Below are positions 18,306 to 26,949 of a stretch of DNA of 64,000 bases, in pieces (positions within the stretch are counted from its first letter, which is position 1; every line of letters begins with the position of its first letter). The position numbers and the translations under genes are program-made. The DNA is from VSJD01 sp964617825 (GTDB lineage: Bacteria; Verrucomicrobiota; Kiritimatiellia; JAAZAB01): positions 31,534 through 95,533 of the forward strand of contig CAZTWL010000013.1 in NCBI GenBank assembly GCA_964617825.1, given 5' to 3'. The notes beneath the pieces were generated by a model, which ran no database searches, was not told where the DNA came from, and was given only the letters and a program-made list of their open reading frames with translations.

Positions 18306-18524
18306 TTACCGAGCGCCGCCAACAGGCAGCATGTTACTCTCCGCAACCGGCGGGTTCACCGATTCCGATCGAGCGTGGCTCAGGTGCCACCAGCGCGCAC
18401 CCAAACCTAACAAGAACAAGCCGAGGATGATGGCAATGGAAAACCGTTCGTTGGGCGTCAGGTAAAACCAGGCGCGCGGCAGACGGCGCCAGCCGCCACC
18501 CTGAGGTAACTCCGGTGCGTTCAT
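18306..18524 (-). CDS. Small single-pass membrane protein coupled to leuS
   Basis: A 72-residue protein with a basic N-terminus, one hydrophobic helix (about residues 28-45, FSIAIILGLFLLGLGARWW) and a polar tail. Its ATG overlaps the leuS stop as ATGA, which argues that it is a real, translationally coupled gene. No family was recognised; the LTPNERFSIAI segment before the helix resembles the anchor region of ComEA-like helix-hairpin-helix proteins, but the hairpin domain is absent. The membrane-embedded synthase-like gene starts 31 bases later, so the two may work together. Confidence 0.7.
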   Translation of the reverse strand: MNAPELPQGGGWRRLPRAWFYLTPNERFSIAIILGLFLLGLGARWWHLSHARSESVNPPVAESNMLPVGGAR

Positions 18525-21052
18525 GGCCGATATACGATATTGACCAGCTTATCAGGGACGATTACCGTCTTGACTACCTGTTCGCGCCTGACCAATTTGG
18601 CAATTTGCGGCTGGGCCAGGGCCATATCCTCGAGGTCCTTGCGACCGGCCCCGGCCGGCGCCGGCATTGTGCCGCGGAATTTGCCGTTGAGCTGGAGCAC
18701 GATTTCCACCTTGTCACGCGCCAGGGCGGCTGGATCGGCTTCGGGCCAGGCGGTCTGCAGGACCCCGGGTTCGTGACCCAATTCCACCCACAACTCCTCG
18801 GCAATATGCGGGGCCAGGGGCGCCAGCAGCTGCACGATCGTATTGACCGCAAAGCGCACGGCAGCCTTTTCCTGGTCGCGGGCATCGTCCTCGGGATGGA
18901 AACGATCCACTTCGTTCATCAATTCCATGATCTGGGCAATGGCCGAATTGAAATGAAAGGCGCCATCCAGACCGCTGGTAACGACCTTTATGGTTTCATG
19001 GGCCTTGCGATATAGCTCGCGCTCCCGGGCATTCATGGCCGCCAAATCCGGCTTCAGCGTTGCGGCCTTTTGCAGGACATCGCGCCGTTCATACACAAAG
19101 CGCCAGAGCCGCTTGAGAAACCGGAACGCTCCTTCGATGCCCTGGTCGTTCCACTCGGCGTCTTTTTCCGGAGGTCCGATAAAGAGGGTATAAAGGCGCA
19201 CCGTGTCTGCGCCGTAATCGCGGATCAACTCGTCCGGACTCACCACGTTACCCTTGGACTTGGACATCTTGTAAAGCTGGCCGTCCTTTTCGCTGCGTTT
19301 GCAGATCATGCCCTGCGTAAACAGATTGGCAAATGGCTCGTCGAAGCCCACCAAGCCCATGTCAAAAAGCGCCTTGGTGAAAAACCGCGCGTACATCAGG
19401 TGCAGAATGGCGTGCTCGATGCCGCCGATATACTGGTCCACCGGCAACCACCGATTGCAGACGTCGGTCTGGATGGCCTTGGTAGCGTCGCGCGCGGAAA
19501 GATAACGCAGGTAATACCAGCTCGAATCGACAAACGTGTCCATCGTGTCGCTTTCGCGCTGGGCGGGAGCGCCGCACTTCGGACATGTCGCGTTCATAAA
19601 ATCGGCATTGCGCTTCAGCGGCGATTCGCCCGTCGGCTTGAACTCCACGGTATCCGGCAGGAGCACCGGCAAATCCTTTTCCGGTATCGCCACGATGCCG
19701 CATTGTTTGCAATAAACTACCGGGATCGGCGCGCCCCAATAGCGCTGGCGGCTGATCAGCCAGTCGCGCAGGCGGTAGGTCACCATGGCGCGGCCGAACT
19801 TTTGCTTCTCGGCATAGGCCGTCATCTGCGCCCGCGCCTGTTCGCCGGGCAAACCGGTAAATTGTCCTGAATCGGTCGTAATGCCTTCCTCGGCATAGGC
19901 ATCCAGCATGGTTTCCAGGCGAAGGGTCTGCCCGGCATTTTGGATGGAAAGCTTGATGGGCAGACCGTATTTTTTGGCAAAGGCCCAATCGCGCGTATCA
20001 TGCGCCGGCACGGCCATCACCGCGCCCGCGCCATAACTCATGATGACATAATCGCCGACCCATAGCGGGATTTTCTGGCCGTTATAGGGATTGATCACAT
20101 ACCGTCCGGTGAACACGCCGTTTTTATCCAAAGTGTCGCCGGCACGGTCAACGGCCGTCACCTTGACGGCCTTGGCGGCAAATTGCGTTACCGCCGCTTC
20201 TTCCGGAAGACCCTTGACCAGTTCCGGCAACTCGGGATATTCGGGGGCCAGGACCATGTAGGTGCAGCCAAAGATCGTATCCACCCGCGTCGTAAAACAA
20301 GCCACGCTGCCGGCGGGATCCTTTCGGCCATCGCTGCGCGGCACCAACGGGAATTCGACCCGTGTGCCCTCGCTGCGCCCAATCCAGTTCTGCTGCATCA
20401 GCTTGACCCGTTCCGGCCAGCCGGTCAGCTTGGCCAGATCGTCCAGCAGGCGCTGGGCATAATCGGTGATCTTGAAAAACCATTGCTCCAGGCGCTTCTC
20501 CTGCACCACCGAGTCGCAACGCCAGCATTTGCCGTCAATCACCTGCTCGTTGGCCAGCACGGCCACGCAGGACGGGCACCAGTTTACCGGCGCAAAGGCC
20601 TTGTAGGCCAGTCCGCGCTTGAAAAACTGCAGGAACAGCCATTGCGTCCAGCGGTAATAGTCCGGCAGACAGGCGGTCACCTCGCGGTCCCAATCATAAC
20701 AACAGCCCCAGGCATTCAGCTGCCGCTTCATGGTGGCGATATTGGCCAGCGTCGTAATCCGGGGATGGGTTCCGGTTTTGATGGCGGCGTTCTCGGCGGG
20801 CAGACCAAAAGCATCCCAGCCCATCGGGGTCAACACATTGAACCCGCGCATTTTCTTGTAACGGGCCACGGCATCGCCAATTATATAATTGCGACCATGC
20901 CCGACGTGCAGGGCCGCAGAAGGATAAGGGAACATCATCAGGCAGTAATATTTCTTGCCGGCCTTGCTTAAGTCCGCCTTGAACATGCCGCGATCGCGCC
21001 AGAAGGCCTGCCACTTTGGCTCAATTTCTTCGAACGGATATTTTTCTTTCAT
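18521..21052 (-). CDS. leuS: Leucyl-tRNA synthetase
   Basis: Charges tRNA-Leu. The 843-residue class I synthetase has the HIGH-type motif HVGHG, KMSKSKGN and the CP1 editing domain with the TxxxRPDT-region equivalent, and a zinc-like cluster (CPSC, CWRC). The start at 21052 has AAGGA seven bases upstream and gives the usual MKEKYPFEEIEPKWQ N-terminus; an ATG 18 bases earlier lacks a ribosome site. It begins a three-gene unit with the small membrane protein and the synthase-like protein. A TATAGT-type -10 box may lie about 21110. Confidence 0.97.
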   Translation of the reverse strand: MKEKYPFEEIEPKWQAFWRDRGMFKADLSKAGKKYYCLMMFPYPSAALHVGHGRNYIIGDAVARYKKMRGFNVLTPMGWDAFGLPAENAAIKTGTHPRITTLANIATMKRQLNAWGCCYDWDREVTACLPDYYRWTQWLFLQFFKRGLAYKAFAPVNWCPSCVAVLANEQVIDGKCWRCDSVVQEKRLEQWFFKITDYAQRLLDDLAKLTGWPERVKLMQQNWIGRSEGTRVEFPLVPRSDGRKDPAGSVACFTTRVDTIFGCTYMVLAPEYPELPELVKGLPEEAAVTQFAAKAVKVTAVDRAGDTLDKNGVFTGRYVINPYNGQKIPLWVGDYVIMSYGAGAVMAVPAHDTRDWAFAKKYGLPIKLSIQNAGQTLRLETMLDAYAEEGITTDSGQFTGLPGEQARAQMTAYAEKQKFGRAMVTYRLRDWLISRQRYWGAPIPVVYCKQCGIVAIPEKDLPVLLPDTVEFKPTGESPLKRNADFMNATCPKCGAPAQRESDTMDTFVDSSWYYLRYLSARDATKAIQTDVCNRWLPVDQYIGGIEHAILHLMYARFFTKALFDMGLVGFDEPFANLFTQGMICKRSEKDGQLYKMSKSKGNVVSPDELIRDYGADTVRLYTLFIGPPEKDAEWNDQGIEGAFRFLKRLWRFVYERRDVLQKAATLKPDLAAMNARERELYRKAHETIKVVTSGLDGAFHFNSAIAQIMELMNEVDRFHPEDDARDQEKAAVRFAVNTIVQLLAPLAPHIAEELWVELGHEPGVLQTAWPEADPAALARDKVEIVLQLNGKFRGTMPAPAGAGRKDLEDMALAQPQIAKLVRREQVVKTVIVPDKLVNIVYRP

Positions 21053-21231
21053 AGGAAGTCCTTGTCGCATGCGCCGCCAAAACCCATGGGTAACGCTTCA
21101 TACTATAATTAATCCAGCCATGATTGCATTAATAAAATGACAGATTTGCTGCGATTTGATAAAACTGGCTCCAGCTGTCCGGGAAATGGACAACCGGGCA
21201 GCAAGCAACAACTCAACCGACGAGGCAAATC

Positions 21232-22449
21232 ATGCGCATTAATCCTTTTCCGGCCTGGCGACCGGTAGAATCGGCGGCCAACCAGGTCGCCAGCGTGCCC
21301 TATGACGTAGTGGACCGCGCCGAGGCCGCCGCCCTGGCCCGCAATCAGCCGCTCAATTTCCTGCATGTCACCCGTTCCGAAATCGACCTGCCCGAAACCA
21401 TCGCGCCGTACGATGCCGCCGTTTATGCCGCGGCAAAGTCCCGTTTCAAGTCCATGCAGGAGGACGGCACGCTGATCCAGGAGAAAAAGCCTTCGTTTTA
21501 CATCTACCGTCAGGTGCGGGAAAGCCACGCGCAACGGGGAATTATGGCCACTTGTCATGTCGACGACTATGCGGCGAACCTGATCAAAAAACATGAAAAG
21601 ACGCGGCAGGACAAGGAAGACGATCGTTGCCGGCACATCATGGAACTGCGCGCCCACACCGGACTCGTCTTTCTGACCTATCGCGATGAATCGTCCGTGG
21701 ATGCGCTCGTTAAAGCCACGGAAGCCCAAGCACCGCTTTACGATCTCACGGCGGCGGACGGTGTCCGTCATACTGTCTGGCGCGTGCTTAACACCGCGGC
21801 ATTAGCCCGGGCATTCGACCGGGTCCCTTGTGTCTACATCGCCGACGGCCATCACCGCGCCGCGGCTGCCGCGCGTGTCGCCGAGCGCATGCGCGCCGCC
21901 AATCGCAAGCATACCGGACAGGAAGACTACAACTGGTTCCCCGCCGTTTTGTTTCCCGCCAGCCAGCTCAAAATCCTGCCATATAACCGTTGCGTCCTGG
22001 ATTTGAACGGCATGACCGCAGACGCCTTTCTGCAAGCTGTACAGCGGCAATTCGAGCTGGTAGGCAACGGCTGCCCGGATCCGATAGGCCCCGCGCATGC
22101 CGCCATGTTTCTGGGCGGGCGCTGGTTCGAAATGAGCTGGACACCCGACCCGCAGGCCGACCCGATAGCCGCGCTGGACGTCAGCGTTCTACAGAACAAG
22201 TTGCTGGCGCCCATCCTGGGAATTGCGGACCCGCGCACGGACAAGCGGATTGAATTTGTCGGCGGCATCCGCGGCACGCAGGAACTGGAACAGCGCGTCA
22301 ATGCCGGACGGGCCGCCGTGGCCTTTTCCATGGCGCCCACGACGGTTGATCAATTGATGACGATCGCCGATGCGGGTCAATGCATGCCGCCCAAGAGCAC
22401 CTGGTTCGAGCCCAAACTCCGGGACGGACTATTAGTGCATACGTTCTGA
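21232..22449 (+). CDS. DUF1015 family protein
   Basis: A 405-residue cytosolic protein of the DUF1015 family, with the signatures FPAWRPV, VASVPYDVV and YIADGHHRAAAAARV. The family is widespread in anaerobes and PVC bacteria and often sits near serine or phosphoglycerate metabolism genes; a kinase role has been suggested for some relatives, but nothing here proves it. It is divergent from leuS with a 179-base gap and has no downstream partner in the same unit. Confidence 0.85.
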   Translation: MRINPFPAWRPVESAANQVASVPYDVVDRAEAAALARNQPLNFLHVTRSEIDLPETIAPYDAAVYAAAKSRFKSMQEDGTLIQEKKPSFYIYRQVRESHAQRGIMATCHVDDYAANLIKKHEKTRQDKEDDRCRHIMELRAHTGLVFLTYRDESSVDALVKATEAQAPLYDLTAADGVRHTVWRVLNTAALARAFDRVPCVYIADGHHRAAAAARVAERMRAANRKHTGQEDYNWFPAVLFPASQLKILPYNRCVLDLNGMTADAFLQAVQRQFELVGNGCPDPIGPAHAAMFLGGRWFEMSWTPDPQADPIAALDVSVLQNKLLAPILGIADPRTDKRIEFVGGIRGTQELEQRVNAGRAAVAFSMAPTTVDQLMTIADAGQCMPPKSTWFEPKLRDGLLVHTF

Positions 22450-22842
22450 AGAATGCGGGCGGAGAGATAGACTGAAGAGTGTAGACAAAAAATAGAATCG
22501 AGCTTGCATTGCTTGATTTCCGACAAACCATCATTCAACAGACGACATCGGACGGTTAGGATACTGCCCCGCCTTCCTGACTTGCGACCCTTCCGTGCAA
22601 AGCACTTTGACTTCCGTAATTCTGACAAAAGTTCTCTGTTCGACTGTGAGGGTTTTTAGGGAAACAATCATGCCGGGAAACCATATCCGTAACGACACAA
22701 GCATTATTTGAAGGTTTAGCCCCGATTTTCATACCACAGGCGTATCTGCCCATGGCATGAAAGGAAAGGCGTTTTTAACAATCAACAAATAGATGCAACA
22801 AGAATCGCTTAACTCAGGCCGAACTATACAAGGGGAGTAAAA
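22450..22842. other. 393-base gap without a recognised gene
   Basis: Moderately AT-richer sequence between the DUF1015 gene and the GH95-like gene. Only short frames are present; the longest, on the minus strand at 22556-22753 and 22377-22628, have no recognisable motif. It ends with AAGGGGAG five bases before the GH95-like ATG. No terminator hairpin was recognised. It may hold the GH95 promoter and operator. Confidence 0.6.
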
Positions 22843-25800
22843 ATGATCAAGACCCCTATTCCGTCTAGCACCGGAACTCCTAAAATCGCGACGGACGAGT
22901 TGCATTCCCTACATAAAAAAGTCACCGAAATAAAACGACCCGTTTTACATGCAATCAATTTTCGCAATACCGAAAATGAATGGGCCAATGCCCTGCCCAT
23001 GGGCAACGGCCACATGGGTGCCATGGCGTTTTTCCGTGACAACGCCCTGATATTGGCGCTCAATCACTACGATGTATACTACACCAATAACGAGGACATG
23101 CAGGAAGGCAAGTATACAGGCCCACTGGCGGAGGAGTTCCGCAAAATGGCCGATGCCACGGCTGTCGACCCGAAAACACAGCCGTTTTGTGACCACGGCA
23201 GTGACCCCGAAACGTTCCGTCACAAAAAAGGAAGCGATTTTGAAGGTCGCAGTCTCCCGGTCACAGGCAACCTGCGGCTTATGTTCTCCGATGAACTGCA
23301 AAACGCGGAAAGCCTTCTCCAGCTGCGCATGGAGGACGCCGAAGTGCGGCTGCAGCTGCAAAAAGCCGGGGATCTTCTGGAGGTTACCACCTGCACTGCC
23401 CGCGAGGATTGCCAGATTCTCCGCGTAACAGCAAGTAAACCCGGGCTTATGACCGCCCTTTGCCTCGAATTTCCGCCTTGTCGGATCAGCGAGGCTCCCG
23501 ATGTAACCTATCACGTCATCGATTGCCAAACCTTCGCCTACACCGCCCGCTATACGGCCAAGGCAAAGCCCTTTGTCTACACGGGCATTCTGCGCCTTTG
23601 CGGTGCATCGGGAATCCTTATCGAAACCGCTGGCGGCGCACGGATCGCGTTGACCTATACGGACAAGTCTTTCACCGTAATGACAGGTGTGTTTACCCAG
23701 CACCGCCATCCTGACCCATTGACCGACGGATTAGCTGCCATGCAAAATTGGTCGATAGAGAAGCTTTTAAAAGCACACGCCGACCATTGGAAGGCATTCT
23801 GGTGCCGCGGACAGGTAACGCTGCCCGACAAATTTTTAGAACGGCTGTGGTACGTAAGCCTGTACGCTCTGGAATGCTGTAGCGGACGGGACAGTGTGCT
23901 TGCCCATCAGGCCTGCGGCCTAAACGGCCTCTGGGACATAAAAAAGCCTACCCTCTGGGGCAGTCGCTGGTACTGGGATGTCAACATCCAGGCGGCTTTT
24001 GCAGGGGTGTTCTCCTCCGATCATTTAGAGCTGGGCAATGTCTTTTGCGATGCGCTCCTGCACTATCAGCCGATGGCCGAACGCTTTGCCCAGGAATTCT
24101 ACGGCATGAATGGCTGCGCCTTGGACTATCCCTTTGCGCTGTACCAATGTGTCTGGCCCTGGTGTGCCCAATACCTGTGGGCGCAGTACGAATACAGCGG
24201 TGATCTTGAGGTTCTGCGCAAATACTACCCGCTGTTTGCAAAGCTCTGCCGTATGGCGCTTATCCTGTTGCAGGAACAAAACGGCAGGTATTCCGTTTAT
24301 CCCGATAAATCCCCCGAACAGGGGCCTTATTCCCACAATGTGCTGATCACCACCGCGTCGGTAAAGTACCTGTTCAGCTTTACGCTGCGGGCCACCGAAC
24401 TGCTGGGCGAAAATGCGCCGTTTTTGGAAGAATGCCGCCGGCGCCTTCCCCTTTTGGCGGACTATCCCATCGCGGAGGGCGGACGGTACGGGCGGCATTT
24501 CCGCGATTCCGATGCCGCGCCCGATGAACTCTTCCTGCGTCATCCTTCCGTGCTGATGCCCATCTGGCCGATTGGGGAAATCGACGCCCAAAGCAACTCA
24601 AAAAACCGTGAAACCGCAATGAATACCCTGCGCTATGTGGAGGAAAACTGCGAACTGGGGGTATTCCAAGGCGGGTGGTGCAGTACCGCGGCAGCAAGGC
24701 TCGGCAAAGGCCAGACCGCACTGCGGCTGCTCTACGAAAAAGGCATCGACCACGTCATCCGCTCCAACGGACTGGCCGCTGAGGAGACGGAACGCTATGT
24801 CAACTACTGTCTTTGCATGCGCCCGCCACTATACTACCCATGCATGACGGAATTCGGCGGACAGCTTGTGGCGGCCATCAACGAAATGCTTTTGCAGTCC
24901 CATGGCGACGTGATCCGCGTGTTCCCCTCCCTGCCCAACGGGGATCCAGAAATCGAACGTCGCATCGGGCGGTCTCTCCACGGCGAGGAGGATCTGTATG
25001 CGACCTACAACGCCTGGCATGACGTTCGCTTTGATGGGCTGCTGGCACGGGGTGCATTCCGCGTAAGCGCCGAGGTCAAAGACGACACCCTTGCGTGGAT
25101 CACCATCCACAGCCGATGCGGCGGTACGGCACGGGTGACTTCTCCCCTGCTGACCCCCGACATGAGCGTATGGTGCAACAAAACTCCTGTTTCCTTTACC
25201 CGTGAGGGCGGTATCCTGCGTTTTGAAACGGCAACGGTGGCGGATTATGTGATCGCCGTCCGTCCCGATGCCGTGACACCGCAAACAGACGGTGACTACG
25301 ACACGGAAGTGTTGCGACATACGACTTATACCCATCGCCACGTATATCTCGGCGAGGACGAAAACACGGATTTTGAGCGCAAAATAGACGGATTTGTGCG
25401 GGATTATCAGTTTTCCAATGCACGGCACAGCCACCGCACGGTGTATAAATTCGACTTCGGCACAGGTACGGAAAAAACGTATCCGCTGTTTCGCCAGACG
25501 CTGGCCTCCGATCCTGCAGGCGTGGTTATCGGCATGGCCTTCCGGCAGCTTGGTGCGGAAGCATTCACTCCGCAGACGGGGTACGGATTTGCGGACGGAA
25601 ATGGAATCGCCTGCATCGACCGAGGATTGCCCGATGATCTGCGCCGGGATTTTGTGACCAGCACGCAGAACACGGAATTCTGCATCGAACTGCCCTGCGG
25701 GCTCTATGATCTGCTCTTTGTCAGCGGCGACGCAGCGGCACCCGGGGCAACGTTTATCGAGGCGCCGAACGGTGCGCGCATCGGCAACATTATCCCTGCC

Positions 25801-25932
25801 GGGCAATTTTCGACCATGATTTTGCCCATCGCCCACGAACAGGATGGCATGTTGCGGCTGAAGATTTCCACGCAGCCTGGTCAGGCATGGAAGCTAAATC
25901 TGATGTTTGTAAATTTACGGCAGATGCTATGA
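22843..25932 (+). CDS. GH95-like glycosidase (alpha-L-fucosidase/galactosidase family)
   Basis: A 1029-residue cytoplasmic enzyme (no signal peptide) with GH95 architecture: N-terminal beta domain opening with WANALPMGNGHMGAM (about 48-62), an (alpha/alpha)6 catalytic barrel about 325-720, a beta domain, and an extra C-terminal domain of about 170 residues. The family general-acid site corresponds to Glu492 in KSPEQGPY. At the paired-Asn site WDVNIQ replaces the usual NIN pattern, giving Asp for the first Asn, and the expected QIDGNFG general-base motif appears as CMTEFGG. So the fold is clear but substrate and mechanism may differ from classical fucosidases. The IclR regulator follows downstream on the same strand. 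Confidence 0.8.
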   Translation: MIKTPIPSSTGTPKIATDELHSLHKKVTEIKRPVLHAINFRNTENEWANALPMGNGHMGAMAFFRDNALILALNHYDVYYTNNEDMQEGKYTGPLAEEFRKMADATAVDPKTQPFCDHGSDPETFRHKKGSDFEGRSLPVTGNLRLMFSDELQNAESLLQLRMEDAEVRLQLQKAGDLLEVTTCTAREDCQILRVTASKPGLMTALCLEFPPCRISEAPDVTYHVIDCQTFAYTARYTAKAKPFVYTGILRLCGASGILIETAGGARIALTYTDKSFTVMTGVFTQHRHPDPLTDGLAAMQNWSIEKLLKAHADHWKAFWCRGQVTLPDKFLERLWYVSLYALECCSGRDSVLAHQACGLNGLWDIKKPTLWGSRWYWDVNIQAAFAGVFSSDHLELGNVFCDALLHYQPMAERFAQEFYGMNGCALDYPFALYQCVWPWCAQYLWAQYEYSGDLEVLRKYYPLFAKLCRMALILLQEQNGRYSVYPDKSPEQGPYSHNVLITTASVKYLFSFTLRATELLGENAPFLEECRRRLPLLADYPIAEGGRYGRHFRDSDAAPDELFLRHPSVLMPIWPIGEIDAQSNSKNRETAMNTLRYVEENCELGVFQGGWCSTAAARLGKGQTALRLLYEKGIDHVIRSNGLAAEETERYVNYCLCMRPPLYYPCMTEFGGQLVAAINEMLLQSHGDVIRVFPSLPNGDPEIERRIGRSLHGEEDLYATYNAWHDVRFDGLLARGAFRVSAEVKDDTLAWITIHSRCGGTARVTSPLLTPDMSVWCNKTPVSFTREGGILRFETATVADYVIAVRPDAVTPQTDGDYDTEVLRHTTYTHRHVYLGEDENTDFERKIDGFVRDYQFSNARHSHRTVYKFDFGTGTEKTYPLFRQTLASDPAGVVIGMAFRQLGAEAFTPQTGYGFADGNGIACIDRGLPDDLRRDFVTSTQNTEFCIELPCGLYDLLFVSGDAAAPGATFIEAPNGARIGNIIPAGQFSTMILPIAHEQDGMLRLKISTQPGQAWKLNLMFVNLRQML

Positions 25933-26101
25933 AAACGGCAACCGCCGCGCCACCCGATTCTTCATTCGGCGTTCGCTTCACGGGCTCCGGTCGCCTATCA
26001 TTTGAACGCCTATTGTCAGGCCGAGGCATCCCGCCAGTCAGCGCGGTAGGCCGCAGGCGCGCATGCGGATAATCCCGTCAAAAACAATCGTCAAATAAAT
26101 A

Positions 26102-26130
26102 TTGACAGGTTTTTTATTATGCCATAGCCT
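26102..26130 (+). promoter_or_regulatory. Putative promoter of the IclR gene
   Basis: TTGACA (26102-26107), 17-base spacer, then TAGCCT (26125-26130). A perfect -35 box with optimal spacing and a weak -10 box. Expected transcription start about 26137, directly before the inverted repeat at 26147-26161. Confidence 0.55.
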
Positions 26131-26146
26131 ACACTGTAGAAATGAA

Positions 26147-26161
26147 TTCCATATTGTGGAA
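26147..26161. promoter_or_regulatory. Putative IclR operator
   Basis: Perfect inverted repeat TTCCA-N5-TGGAA (TTCCATATTGTGGAA), lying between the predicted transcription start and the ATG of the iclR-type gene at 26174. IclR-family regulators commonly bind short inverted repeats of this kind and repress their own gene, so autorepression is likely. Binding has not been shown. Confidence 0.6.
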
Positions 26162-26173
26162 CTTATAAAGCAC

Positions 26174-26935
26174 ATGAATTCGAAACCAGATGTCCCGGTC
26201 CGCTCGGTGCGCAAGGCATTGGAACTTTTGGAAATGATCGTTCTGGATGACCCCGCCCGCAACGGGATTGCACTGACGGATCTGGCCAAAAGAATGGGGA
26301 TGCTGCCCAATTCGACCCGCAATATCCTCAAGACCATGCTGGTCTGCGGGTTTGCGGCTCAAAACCAGGAGGGCCGCTACGTGCCGGGCCCCAAGATCCT
26401 GACCATCGGCCGGATCAATTATTTCGACAAGGCCAGGCTGGCCCGCATCGAGCGCTTGCTGCTTGAATTTTCCGGTTCCATTCAGGAAGATTCCGTGTTT
26501 GCCATCCTTTACCAGGGCCGGCGGATCGCCTTGGCCAAGGCCCATAGTGCGCAGATCATCAAGATCGAGCCGGAAAAAGAATCCGCTGACCTCTACGCCT
26601 TGCCGACGGGGCGGGTTCTGGCGGCCTATGCCTCACCGGAAGAATTGAAAACAATCGTAAAGCTCAACGGCTGGCCGGGAAAATCTTGGAACAATATTTC
26701 CAATCCGGCAAAAATGGCAACGGCCGTGAGCGCCCTGAAAAAGGCGGGCGGTTGCGTGATCAATCCCGACAGCAACCAGATTGCCTCCATGGCCGTTCCC
26801 GTTCTGGATGCAAAAGACAAGTTAATCGGAGCCATCGGGGCCTACGCGCCCTGTTTCCGTTGCCCGCCGGAAAAAGCCAAAATAATTTACCAGGAACTTG
26901 TTAAAGTGGCGCAACGAATATCAGCAATGCAATAA
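26174..26935 (+). CDS. IclR-family transcriptional regulator
   Basis: A 253-residue regulator with an N-terminal winged helix (RSVRKALELLEMI, then LTDLAKRMGMLPNSTRNILKTM, about residues 10-60) and a C-terminal effector-binding domain ending in GAIGAYAPCFRCPPEKA. The start at 26174 fits the usual IclR N-terminus; a TTG-initiated frame from 26102 would translate the promoter and operator and is rejected. Ribosome site is weak. It lies between the GH95-like gene and the triple-module iron-sulfur protein and may control either one. The ligand is unknown. Confidence 0.88.
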   Translation: MNSKPDVPVRSVRKALELLEMIVLDDPARNGIALTDLAKRMGMLPNSTRNILKTMLVCGFAAQNQEGRYVPGPKILTIGRINYFDKARLARIERLLLEFSGSIQEDSVFAILYQGRRIALAKAHSAQIIKIEPEKESADLYALPTGRVLAAYASPEELKTIVKLNGWPGKSWNNISNPAKMATAVSALKKAGGCVINPDSNQIASMAVPVLDAKDKLIGAIGAYAPCFRCPPEKAKIIYQELVKVAQRISAMQ

Positions 26936-26949
26936 AGGAGAATGTTGTC

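Noticed and set aside
22556..22753. 65-codon minus-strand frame upstream of the GH95-like gene
   Set aside because: No ribosome site, no recognisable motif and only a short frame in AT-richer intergenic DNA.
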